Part shown: positions 53,109 to 64,000 of the stretch, in pieces | How the letters are laid out: every line of letters starts with the position of its first letter | Position numbering within the stretch: position 1 is the first letter of the stretch | NCBI GenBank assembly: GCA_024734555.1 | Contig: JANPWX010000449.1 | Coordinates: 4,026,179 to 4,090,178 of the forward strand | Length of the DNA stretch: 64,000 nt | DNA from: Trochalopteron elliotii | Lineage: Eukaryota; Chordata; Aves; Passeriformes; Leiothrichidae | Direction of reading: 5' to 3' | Notes under the pieces: model-generated | What the model saw: only the letters and a program-made list of their open reading frames with translations | Database searches by the model: none | What the model was told of the DNA's origin: nothing | Position numbers and translations under genes: made by a program

Positions 53109-56100
53109 TGCACCAATGATCTCCTTATCTATTAATTCAACCTTTGACTAGAATGCTATGATATCTATGGAGTTGTATAACCTCAATTAATCCTAATCAA
53201 TAACTAATAATTGCAAAGCCCACAAAGGCTACTGGAGTAATTTGGAGCCACTAGATAACAATACTATCTGACAGGGCTGCAAAAGACTTCGTCATCCTTG
53301 CTTATATAAAATCTGTTAAGCTACAATGAGCAACTGAAGGTGTCCAGCTCACTGTTTTTCTTGAGAATTTCAGAAACATCTCTCTATATTTCCAGGACTA
53401 TCATGGCACTTATGGAATACTCAGAAGTATGAAAATAATGGTTTACCTGATTAAAATATCACTGTATTTTCATGCTGCATTGGTAAGAAATGTTATTGAT
53501 ATAACATGATGTTTTTTAGTCATGTCACTCCCTTAATGCATTTCCACACATTGTTCTTCTCTTTTTTTTTAATACCATGATTTTTTTATGTGTTAAAGTG
53601 CCTTTGTGAGATTGCTATTCAAAAGGCACTCCTGGAGCAAAGGTTAAAAGCACTTGGGAGAGGAGACTTCTTCCATTTTCTCCCAAGCATCCATCAAGAA
53701 CAAACAACTCTGTCCACTTCCAAGGGGCCATGGGCAATGCTCACAATGCCCCTAAGCATTGATCACTGCCCTGTCTGAGTGTCACAGCTCCCACCTCTGA
53801 AGCCACCTGTTGAAGAGATGCTTCCACTCCCCTTTTGCATTTTCAAATTTTTTTCCCTTTTTAAATGTAATTCAGCCTCATCCCCACACTGAGGTCTGTG
53901 CAACCTCAGAATTAAGTAATTTTCAGTACACCAATGGGCTGGCAGCACTGACATATCCCTGTCACCCCAGGCTTATGACCATACACAGCATCCCTCTGTC
54001 CAACCAGACTTGTGTCACTCTGACTTCAGGCAAACACTAATGTCAGCAACTGTTAACTTTGCTAAGATCATTATGTGAGTGTTTTTTCTTGAAATTATTC
54101 TTGTTTGTAATTTTGCACTGTATAACATTATACTCAAGATTCTATGATTTTCACAATGATGTGGAATCAAACTTTGAATACCATTATTACAAAACCAGAA
54201 TAACCATCTATTTCCTTAATTTTAAGATAAATAATTGCAAATAAAAGAGAAGAAACAGATGGGCAATCACAGCAAGCAGAAGCAGACATGGCCTCTGTTT
54301 AAACTGTTGCTGACTCATGCCACCAGAATACCACTTGTGCCAAAACGAGACTACATCCCACTCTTTCATGAAATCAGGCAAAATTATAGGAATCACGCTG
54401 ATATTATCATGAACTCTCAATGTTTCTAATTAAATATGTACTCATTTCATGACTACTGAAATATTACAGGGCTAATTTTTAAAAGAGAAGATGTGTCCAT
54501 GCAGGCACTCATGGACTTATTAAGATCTCCAGGTTCATGCAGATGAGTCCGTGCCTTCAAAATGATCTTTAAATGCCTAATCTTTTAATGATCTCCAAAT
54601 ACCTTTTAACACCTTCTGCAATATTAGAGGGTCCTGGTAGGGTTAATGGCAAACAGCTGCTCTGAAATAATGTGAAAGCCCTCTCAGCATCTCTGTTCCA
54701 GCTTGTCCTTAATAAGTCCAGACTGCACTAACAGTCTTTGTATCTTAGAACAATTCCAAAGATTTTTGAAATACTCAGTCTGCTATGTGTGGGTGATATA
54801 AGGGATCTCATTTTCTTTCACCCTTTTTCATGCTTCTGTGAGGAAAAAAAAAAAACAAACTGGCTTGATGCCTTCATTAATATTTTGCAGTTCACTAATA
54901 AATGCTATGAAATACAGCCTCAAGTGAGAGGGAAATTAACGAACTTTCTGAGCCACTGGCAATTAGTTTTGAAAGACTGTGTAGATCTGGTGAGCTCCCA
55001 AAAAAAGAGAAAAGGAAAATGTGGCCTCTTTTTTTTCAAAAATAGAGTTAACAAGTACCTGGAGAGCAAAGCAATGTGTCTCTGACCCTTCCAGAGGCAG
55101 GCAGCTGAGTCCCCAGCCCTCTACTTAACCCACAGGGTGAAGATACTACTTGGGTGTCATATTGAAGAAGCATCAAAAGAACAGAAAACTATATATTGGA
55201 CAGTGACCAAACTGTGACATGGAAGAACATAATTTTTCTGAATCATGACTGCTTTTGCAAAAGCAGTAAAGAACAGGGAAGTTTTATCTGAATTGTAGAA
55301 AATCACATCCAAGGGGACAACACTGTGTCCCCAAAAGAAGTGCTCCACACAAAGCATTTGGCTTTATTTTTAACCCATTTAATAATTTACAAAAGAAAGA
55401 CCATCAACGAACACCTAATCAGAATTTTACCTTCTTGAGTTACCAAAACCAGCAAGTCTGTCATTGCAAACCATCTGTTAGACACAGCTGGCAATTCCTC
55501 TGCTTATAAATCTGATGCTGCCTTTTACGACCCCTTGCTGAAGTCATGGTGATGAGGTTGTTACTTCATAACTGAATAATGCAGTTTCATAGCTTGCAAA
55601 TTCCCTTCTGAATGGCTTGAGGTGAACTTGTGGAAAACAAAGGGAGACAGAATGGCTGAAGAAGACAACTGCTGCAGAAATCTACCATCCCACTGCCCAG
55701 AGGCAACTTCACGTTCTCTCTCACCAAAGGCTGAGTCTGCAGCTTGAGAAGGCACTAGAGATTTGAAAAATGTTTCAGGATGCATGACAAAAATGGTGCA
55801 ATGTGTTTTGTCCCTGTTTCTGAATTGGTTTGAGAGTAGGAAGAGAGCACTCAGAGGTTCTGATGACTGTCTTTGGCTCATCAAATAACATTTTCTCTCC
55901 AACTTTATCTCTGCTATATTTCTGAGTTACAAACCCAAAATTTTTGCAGGCCAGGTCTGGGCTTCTAGAACTTCTGGGATTGTAAAACCACCCTACTACA
56001 TACAATTTCTGTTAAGAATAGGAAATGAGGGCCCTGGAAAAAACACTAGCAGAGAAACTCAAATTATTTATAAACAAAAGTAAGTGCTTTATTGCAAAAG

Positions 56101-59100
56101 ATAAAGAAGTGAAACTACAATACAGCATTGCAGCAGAGAAATACATGTAATTGAATGAAACACTACAGCATTATGAGGGAGAAGAATTCACAGAGAAACA
56201 CGGTAAAGAAAATTATTACAGAGTATAAAAGATTAAACTGCTACATGTTAACCCCTAGGGTACTTCAGTGTATACATTTGCAGACAGTGCGCCTAAACAA
56301 GAGCCTGGAGAAAGTTATTTCTGTCAATGAAAGGCAGACTTTTCTGTCACCAGTGCTGAAGTAGCCATTTTATTCCCTGCCAAACTACAGATTGCTTTGA
56401 AAGAAAAGAGGTTTCCTTTTTATTATGAGGACTCTAAACCAGTTACAGCTGTGCAACAAAACAGATGTGGGACGGCAGAAGTGGAGGAAAGTTCACTGGA
56501 TCCAGGGTAAAGGAAATAATGATGAGACAATACACCATTCTGGAGCCCAAAGTCAGTGCAGAAATGCTGACATCTTTAATGTGGGTTCCCCCTTCCCAAT
56601 CTCATGATCTGCTGACAAATGCAGGCACTGCTGAATTGCATTTCCTCGCTCCTGAAGGCACTGATGCCTCGCCTGCTGCTGGGATGGTCTGAATTTTAAT
56701 GCTGCCCTTTCACCAGAAGAAATGGACACAGTAATTCTTATCATGATGGTGTCCTACACTTCCCTCACATAATTTTCTTCACCTTTTTCATTTCCTACAG
56801 GCAAACTGAATACCTGCAAATGAAGAAAAGCACTCTTCCTTTTCCATTTTCCATTATCTTGTTGGGTATACCCCATATATTATATAGAATACTCATTCAC
56901 TGTGTAATCAGAGTACTTATTCACAGCCAACACTCCAGGAGTCACCAGAGCTCGGGGGAACATATTTGAGCTATCTTTAAATTAGCTATCTCAATACTGA
57001 TAGCAGGGTAGCTATCATAACACACAGCACATCACAGCATGCCTAATATTGCAGCTTCTTGAAAGTTACCACAGGTATTTCTAAGAGAGCTACAACCTCA
57101 GCAGCATTTGTAATGAGGGGCTCTTTAATTTTTTTTTTTTTTCTATATTTAATGTAACTATTGTAAGTTCACAAATGAAGAAGGGAGGATAATGAAATAA
57201 AGAGAAGAAAGGATGAAAACCAATATGACTTAGCTGAAGGAAGAAAATAAAAAAAAAACAGCCTTCTTCATCCCTTAACTCATTCAGGTTATTAAGTAGT
57301 ATTTTTATCATATTACCATATAAAATAATCTTTTGGCCGGGATCTGCTCAAATTGAAGTCAACAGCCAAAAATTTGAAAAAACACAAACAAAATGAATGG
57401 GATGACAATATCAGGTTGAGGGACTTCCCAGGACTGGAAACTACATAGAAACGTGATGACAAATGATAGGAAGTTTGGAATGTGATTACTTTTACTAAAA
57501 CTTAGGATTCTGGAAGGAGCCAGATTTGCAGTTATGTAATGGACTCTTACACATTTGCTTAAGTTCTCCCAGGAAATCAAAAAAACATCATATGCTTACT
57601 TTCAGGTGAGAGAGGGATGTAGTCCTGGTCAGTAGAATGAACAGATATCAGGGAGGCCCTCAGGTATGATGCAAGAAACATCTAAGACTATTTGCTTCTT
57701 CAAGATAAGCACATTCCCAAGCTATTAGTGCTGGGAAACTGCCACATATGGAAGTTCATACCAGGCATCATGTACGCAACAGAAAGAGTATCAGCGAAAT
57801 GAAAACACAACTTGCAAAACAAACTTTGAAATTTCTTACTGGTCAACCTTGTTTGACTTAAACCACTATCTCAGTGACCCAGTGTTCTGGATCAGAGATC
57901 TTGAGTCAAGGGAGTATACACAGATAGATGAGCTGTCAGTCAGCTCCCTCTCCTCCTGTTTTGAGACCTTTGATTTATCTACTTTTCTTAAAGAAATATC
58001 CCTACTGATGCATTTGCAGTATCTCATGCACCTAATATTAATTTTCACCCAGATTGTTTCCTTAGCTAGATAACTTAAATGATCAATATGTTATGAAGCC
58101 AAGAATTGTCAGAATATATTATGAAATATCTGGAAGACTTCAACAATGATACTGGAAAAAGTTGTTTGAATTATATTCCAAAACTTGCACAAAGCCTCAA
58201 AACTTGTGAAAACCTATATTAAACTGAAAACTCTTCTCATTCCACTGGATTACCACATGTCACAGGTCTTGCGCAACTGTAGTAGACATATGGAATAAAA
58301 ATGAGCCCAAAAACCAAAGTCTATAATAAAAGATTTAGTTTTTTAAAATATACTGCTATAAACACCCATGAAAGGCATTCCTGGCAAGTACTCACCAGAG
58401 GGAGTGCCACAGATCTAGGAAGAGATACTAAAGATTAATGTTGAAGCTTAATTTTCTAAGTTTAATTTTCACCATCAGTTTTTTAATCTCTTTAGCCTCT
58501 AGACACAAAAAGTGATTTTGATCATGTAAAAAAACTGTGATCAAAAGCTTGGACAGTCATAAAAATGCCCTCAGGGAACGGGATAATACTGCATAACACA
58601 ATATTCCATGTTGTCCTATGGTGTGTACAGCTTCTTATCAACAACAAATGTACTTACCTGAACATATCCAGGGCAAATATTGTCCCCAGCTTCACCAAAG
58701 CCACTCAACTGAGGTCCATGAGTTGAGACAAATACAGAAAATGGCAGTATTATGTTATTCACTGCAATTCATCATTTATGAACTATGCTAACGACATCCA
58801 CTTGCAATAAAAAAATAAATGGAAATATCTACATCGAATGTTAGTGGTTAGTTTTTTATATAAAATTATCTTTCTCTTATGGAGAAATTAGTCTTTTTTA
58901 AACTAATGCAGCATATTCACGGGCGACTATGTCCTCAGAGAACAGTAACATTAGAAATAATTATGAACCATCTTAATTAATAAAAGCTGGTTTTCCACCC
59001 ACTTAAGTTTTTAATCTATTGCTGTGCTACCCAACTGAAAAGTTACACACTGACAGTAAGGAACTGATTATATCACCACTGGCATTTTCTGAAAATGCCA

Positions 59101-59740
59101 AGAGCCAAACATTGACTTGTCCTTGGGCAAGAATTCAAGTCTAGGAAAAAAAGTCAAACTAAACCTGGTAAAATGCAGTATCAGATGCAAGACTTGAGGT
59201 ATTTGTGTATTAATGTCTCTTCCCAAAGCCCAGTTTCAGGAAAACATGTCCATACTGGCACAGGTAACAGGCCAGGAAGAGATCAATGTGACAAGCACAC
59301 ACAAAAGACAACAGAACCAATGTAACCTCTCTGCAATGTGAGGGAATAAAGACATGATTTTCCCTATGTTTTTAATTTTGGCTTATCTTTAAAAAGGCTT
59401 TTCAGAAAGAATGGTTCTCACAGGCTCCACATTCAAGGCCACATTGTCTCCAAAGAATGCCAAACATTTTGGCCAGGAATAACTATACTGTGGCTCTGCT
59501 TCCATAAGTGCCACTGCACAGAAATACAGGATAATACTTATCCTGTAGTGGATGAGAGAAGTAATGTTTATGCAATGGCATCTACAAAAACAGAGCAGGC
59601 CACAGTGCAAATCTTCTGGACCAAGGCTTGTGGGGAATGGTGCTGTGAATTTTTATTCATTCAAGAAAGTAAAAAGTAACAAATGAAAGATACCAATGGC
59701 TCAAGAAAATGTAACTAATCTCACAGACAAGCCTTAAAAC
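53109..59740. other. Intronic DNA, no recognisable element
   Basis: AT-rich sequence with homopolymers (A12 near 54845, T-run near 57128-57142). The open frames here are short and carry no motif I recognise. Confidence 0.6.
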
Positions 59741-59749
59741 CCCTGTGTC

Positions 59750-61420
59750 TGCGGATTATCCAGTTATGCCCAGCTTTGCTGGACCTGATCTTCATCAAAA
59801 AGAACTGATCAGAAACGTGAAGGCTGGGGGCAGCTTTGGCTGCAGGACCATGAAATGGTAAAAATCAGGCTCCTGAGAAGATGGAACATGGTAAACAGTA
59901 GGTTCACAACCCTGGACTTCAGGAGAATCAACTTTGGCCTGTTAGGGGATCTGCTTGGAAGAATTTAACGGGATATCATCCTGGAGCAAAGAGATGTCCA
60001 AGAGCTGGTTGACTTTCAAGGATCACTGCCTCCAAGCTCAAAATTAGTCCATTCCTAAAAAGCAGGAAGTCAAGTGCGGGTGGCAGGCAGCCTCCATGGA
60101 TGATTAAGGTCATGCTCAAACATGGAGAGTGCAAGAGGTGGAAGCAGGGACAGGAGAAATGTTGAAATAGCTTGAATGTGCAGAAATGGGGTTGTGAAAA
60201 ACTAAAGCCAATCTGGAGTTTAATCTGATTACAGGCAACAGCAAAAGCTTCCACAAGTATATCCACAGCAGAAAAGCTAGGGAAAATGCAAGCCTGTTGC
60301 TGAATAGGAATTGAGACACGCTAACAAAGAACAAGGAAGCAAATGCATTTTCTAGCTATAAACTGATGAAGCATAGTCTAGATAAGTGGACAGTGTGTTG
60401 GACTGAAAACTGTCAAGCTCACAGAGTTGTGGTCAGTGACATGAAATCCAGACCAGCCTGAAAGCCAGTCACTAGTGGTGCACCCCATAGTTCATACTGG
60501 CATCTACTAAATGTAGTATTAATCACCTGGATGATGGAAGAGAGTGAAGATGTGGATGACGGAAGAGAGTGCAGCAAGTTTGTAGATGATACAAAATCGG
60601 GAGGAGGGGCTGGTACATCATATGGATATGCTGCCACCAGAGGGACCTCAAGAAAATGGAGGAATTGGCTGACAAGGACCCCATGAAGTTCAACCAAGAA
60701 CCTGTTAGGGAGTAATGCCAAAGACCAGCACAGACTGTGATCAAACAACTGAAAAGCAGCTCTTCAGAGAAGGACGTGGGGGCCCTGGTAAGCAGCTAGT
60801 TCAACATAAGCCAGCAGTGTATCCCTGTGACAAAGACAAAGAGCCAAGAGCTTCCTGGGCTCCATCAGGAAGAGCATTGCCAGCAGGTGGCCCTGCCCCA
60901 CTGCACAGCACTGCTAAGACACACCGGTGTGCTGTGTCCAGTTCTGGGGTCCTTAGTTTAATGGAGACATGGACATATTGAGAGAGTTAAGGAAAGGTAC
61001 ACAAATATGATTAAGGTCTTGAAGCACCTGTCATATGATGAGAGGCTGTAAGAGCTGGCTCTTCTCAGCCTCGAGAAGGCTCTGGGGGATCTTACCAGTA
61101 AGAGTAAATACTTGATGGGGGTGTAAAGAAGATGGAGCTAGAATTTTCTTACTGGTGAACAATCAAAGAAAAAGAGGTAAAGGGCACAAACTGAAATGCA
61201 TGGAACTTCATTTAGACATCATAAAAAAAAGCTTTGTCTCAAGAATGGTCAAATTCTATAACGGGCTGCCCATAGAAAGTGTGGAGTTTTATTTTCATAG
61301 ATACTCAAAATGCAACTGGTCACAAGCCCGAGGTCACCTGCTCCAGTTGACCTTGCTTTGAGTAGCCTTGATTTTCAGAGATGTCTTCTGACCGCAACTA
61401 TTCTGTGACTGTAATTCTGT
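59750..61420 (+). mobile_element. Long CR1 LINE fragment with internal deletion, plus orientation (dead)
   Basis: About 1.67 kb follows the CR1 consensus in order. The first part, about 59750-60350, matches the region linking the endonuclease to the reverse transcriptase (GTGAAGGCTGGGGGCAGC, CAACCCTGGACTTCAGGAGA, TTCAAGGATCAC, CTCCAAGCTCA). The second part, about 60370-61420, matches the second half of the reverse transcriptase through to the 3' end. It includes the remnant FVDDTK of the F-x-DD catalytic motif at 60579-60596, CVQFWGP-type text near 60935, and a terminal ATTCTGTGACTGTAATTCTGT. The reverse-transcriptase N-terminal half is missing between the parts. Many stops and frameshifts make it a fossil. 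It is antisense to PDGFD. Confidence 0.92.
60529..60571 (+). repeat. 25-bp-period tandem duplication inside the CR1 copy
   Basis: GGATGATGGAAGAGAGTG (60529-60546) recurs with one mismatch at 60554-60571. CR1 normally has one such unit just before the F-x-DD motif, so this is a local duplication after insertion; 25 is not a multiple of three, so it also shifts the dead frame. Confidence 0.8.
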
Positions 61421-64000
61421 TTCTCCTAGTATCCTGACAGTTGCCTTCCTACAGTGTGAAAATACATTTTAAGAGCACAACAGCACAAAGTGCATCCATG
61501 TTTGCATGCACTCAAGCAGCCTACACAAGCAGAATAGCAGATGCCTTTACAGGCTTGCAATACTATGTGGAAGTTGTACCACAATCTCTGTTCTTCTGCC
61601 AAGAGAGAGAACTGACCCAAGTCCCTACACAGCGGAAAAGCAGTGTATTCATCATTTTTCAATCAAATGAAAAGAGAGAAAGTGTGATGCGCATGCTGCA
61701 CAGATCAGGAATGCTGGGAAGCAAGTGCCAGCCATCAAACCACATCTGTACTCCCGGGGTATCATCTTACACTGCTCATGGCTGGAATGTGCTGCAGCAG
61801 CATGGCCCAATTGGCAGCTGGAGTGTCAAACCCAGTGTCTACATTCAGCTGGCTGCCTTTTCCTGGGCAGCACAAAGAATGGCTGGCTGAGCAGCCAAAA
61901 GCCTTCTCCCACGCTGGCTCACAGGCCTTGGGCTTTCCTGCCTGGCTTTGACAGAGCAGATGGGAAGAGTTTGCTAATTCTGGGGGTGAGAGAGAGAGGG
62001 AATAATCTTTGGTTGCCATGGGGTGGGCAGCATACCTAAGGAGGGAAAAGGTGTGAGTGGGTTGCTGCTGCCTGCTGCTGCCTTGGGGTGGTGGGGAAGG
62101 CAGGTTCTTGTGCCGGAAGTGTGGATATGGGAAGATGCTGTTAGAAGACTGGGTGGTGTTTCAGGTGGACTAGCCCTCTCTGGGATAACACAGAACAGCT
62201 CCAGCTGTCTAGATTACCCTGCACAAGTGCAGCTCCATAAATTCCTTCTAACAGCACTAGTGATGAAATTACTTGTTTCTAATATCACAGTCCTGTGCTA
62301 TTTAATTCCCCACCTTCCCATTCCAGGTGTGAGCACATCACCTCCCCGCCCTGGCCAATGCCCAGCTTCTCTGCTACATGCACAACTGCAGCCACTCTGC
62401 CATGCAACCATGCACGCAAGATCACAAGGATGGAGCTACCACTTTGGCAAGCCTCTTCCAGACCTGCACATTCCTTCCTTATGTACTCGCTTCTTTGACA
62501 TATGATGTTGCTTAAGCACCTTCAGTGCTTTGCCTGAATCCTGTAAACAAGAAGAATCCTATAAATATGAAGAGGAGGCATTAGCTTTTTCTCTACCAGT
62601 AGACCATAAATAACTTTTACGGGCAGTTTCCTGTTCCTCTCAAGTCAAATTTTCAGGTTAATTTTACTTTACCAAAGCTACACAAAATTACGAGGTCATT
62701 TTCTGCCAATGCATATGAACTTATCTAGATACATGGACATATAAAGTATAAGACATAAGGGACACAGCATCAGAATTTATATTAAAATATAGTTACTAAC
62801 TTAATTGACCCAAGAGAGAATGTGTTGGACCCTGACAATCAAGAGGAAAATGTAGTTGAAGCTCAGATTCTATGCAGTCACTGTGCCATAACTACACACA
62901 TGTACAGAAATGCCCATTCCAACCTCACCACTCCCAGGCAGAGTACTACTCTGGCCAAATGCATAACTCTGCTTTCAAAACAAAGGCAAATTCTAAAGCA
63001 AACTTGCCTATAAGTTAGATTCACAAAGCTAATTCCCCAGAGAGTCTGAAGTGAGGTGCCCATCTGCTCTTCTCCACTGGAGATACACTTCCACAATGAT
63101 AAACAACTGCTAGAAAAACTTTGAGAGACAGTTACTGAGAACAATACAAATTAAGAGAAGTTATATCAGAAAAATCACTACAAAACCCCATGCATTTCTG
63201 ATAACAAACCAATGGGCCTGCCAGAGATGCAATGACCCTCTCCAATTAGTGGCCCCATAATGGCACCCCTAATCCCCTATGATCCACAGCTCCAGGGAAT
63301 ATTTTCTACCCCATAGGAAAATTATCCATCCCTAATAGCTGCAGGATGCTAGACAGATGGGGAATTAAGGCTACACACTAAAGACATTGAGTTTTGTGTG
63401 GCTATCTCTCTTGTTTGGCAGTACAACTGTTATGCCAGACAGGGTGATGTGGCCTCAGCTGTCAGGAAGGGGAGAGTCCCCACAGGAGGTGTCTGGAAAC
63501 AGCTGGGAAACCTCCCCACACTTTCTACCCCATGATAAATCAGCAATAAAACAACTCTTTGTAAACGAAGCAAATACCTGGATTTAGCGTGGGCTTTCTT
63601 TCCAGTGACCCTTGCAGTCTTGTACAATGATGGGAAAGTGTCACAGTGTTCATTTTACATCAGGGGAACAGGCAGTACTTCTGATGGCAGTAATGGAAAC
63701 TAAATCCAAAGCTGCAACACTGGCTCCATGGTTATCTAAGAAGTTTTACCATTAATATAATTGAAGCCAAATTTCACTTTGTTCCTCTGAGTCCTCCACA
63801 TTCCTTTCAGCCTCTTTTTTTGGTATGAGTTTGCTTTAGCTTTTTTACAGTGTGGAAAGAGCTGTCCCCTTGGATTCCTCATAGCAGTACATCTTTCGTT
63901 TTTACAAACACACTCACTCTATACCAGGGAAACAAAGACCAGTTTTGCACCTCTTAATTCAGGAGTCCTAAGGTGGATATAGAGAAAGATGAAGACTTTA
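61421..64000. other. Intronic DNA, GC-richer at first, no recognisable element
   Basis: From about 61440 to 62520 the sequence is GC-richer, with GCTGCTGCC repeats near 62062-62083 and overlapping plus-strand open frames (149, 104 and 160 codons) in different phases. No domain, splice pattern or homologue recognised. Beyond 62520 it is ordinary AT-rich intron. Confidence 0.5.

Larger units (their letters stand above)
25738..64000 (-). other. PDGFD: PDGFD intron 1 (partial; continues past position 64000)
   Basis: Everything at higher coordinates than exon 2 reads as one large intron of at least 38.2 kb. There is no CpG-island-like segment and no signal-peptide exon, so exon 1 and the promoter lie outside. 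Three CR1 copies and several simple repeats are listed separately. In human, as recalled, the single-exon DDI1 retrogene sits inside this gene; I see no aspartic-protease or ubiquitin-like frame here. Confidence 0.85.

Noticed and set aside
61441..62505. Overlapping plus-strand open frames of 149, 104 and 160 codons
   Set aside because: They are in different phases, lie in a GC-richer stretch just after a CR1, and show no domain, signal peptide or homologue that I recognise; chance open frames fit better.

Overview
This is a piece of a vertebrate nuclear genome, almost certainly a bird and probably a songbird. The evidence is the repeat content (three CR1 LINE copies of avian type and a solo LTR of the avian ERVL-like family that starts TGTCCTAGTTTCAGCT), AT-rich non-coding DNA with many stop codons in every frame, and two vertebrate-style exons with GT-AG introns. 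Nothing suggests a bacterial or viral genome.

The only gene I can support is PDGFD (platelet-derived growth factor D), on the minus strand and incomplete at both ends. Two internal coding exons are visible: exon 2 (25533-25737) and exon 3 (21337-21517), together encoding most of the CUB domain. They join in frame across a 4,015-bp intron. Exon 1 (signal peptide) must lie beyond position 64000, and exon 4 onward (hinge, protease-processing site and PDGF/VEGF growth-factor domain) before position 1. The window is therefore intron 3 (1-21336, partial), exon 3, intron 2 (21518-25532), exon 2 and intron 1 (25738-64000, partial).

The introns hold dead mobile elements. Intron 3 has two solo LTRs 50 bp apart in opposite orientations, each with an intact target-site duplication (12341-12805 and 12845-13308), and possibly one very old CR1 remnant near 2.7-3.0 kb. 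Intron 1 has a CR1 in minus orientation (48193-48895), a CR1 3' end in plus orientation (52801-53108) and a longer CR1 in plus orientation with an internal deletion (59750-61420). The rest is unique-looking intronic DNA with simple repeats, two A/C-rich tracts, a short telomere-like motif and a few hairpins. I found no tRNA, rRNA, snRNA or CRISPR feature and no second protein gene.

The most interesting points are: two tyrosine-to-cysteine differences in the CUB domain relative to human PDGF-D as I recall it; a double splice acceptor 18 nt apart at exon 2, each with its own good branch point, which would give a six-residue isoform difference; the adjacent LTR pair; and a perfect 15-bp hairpin with a third copy of its arm at 46547-46595. 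I did not find a clearly new biological system.
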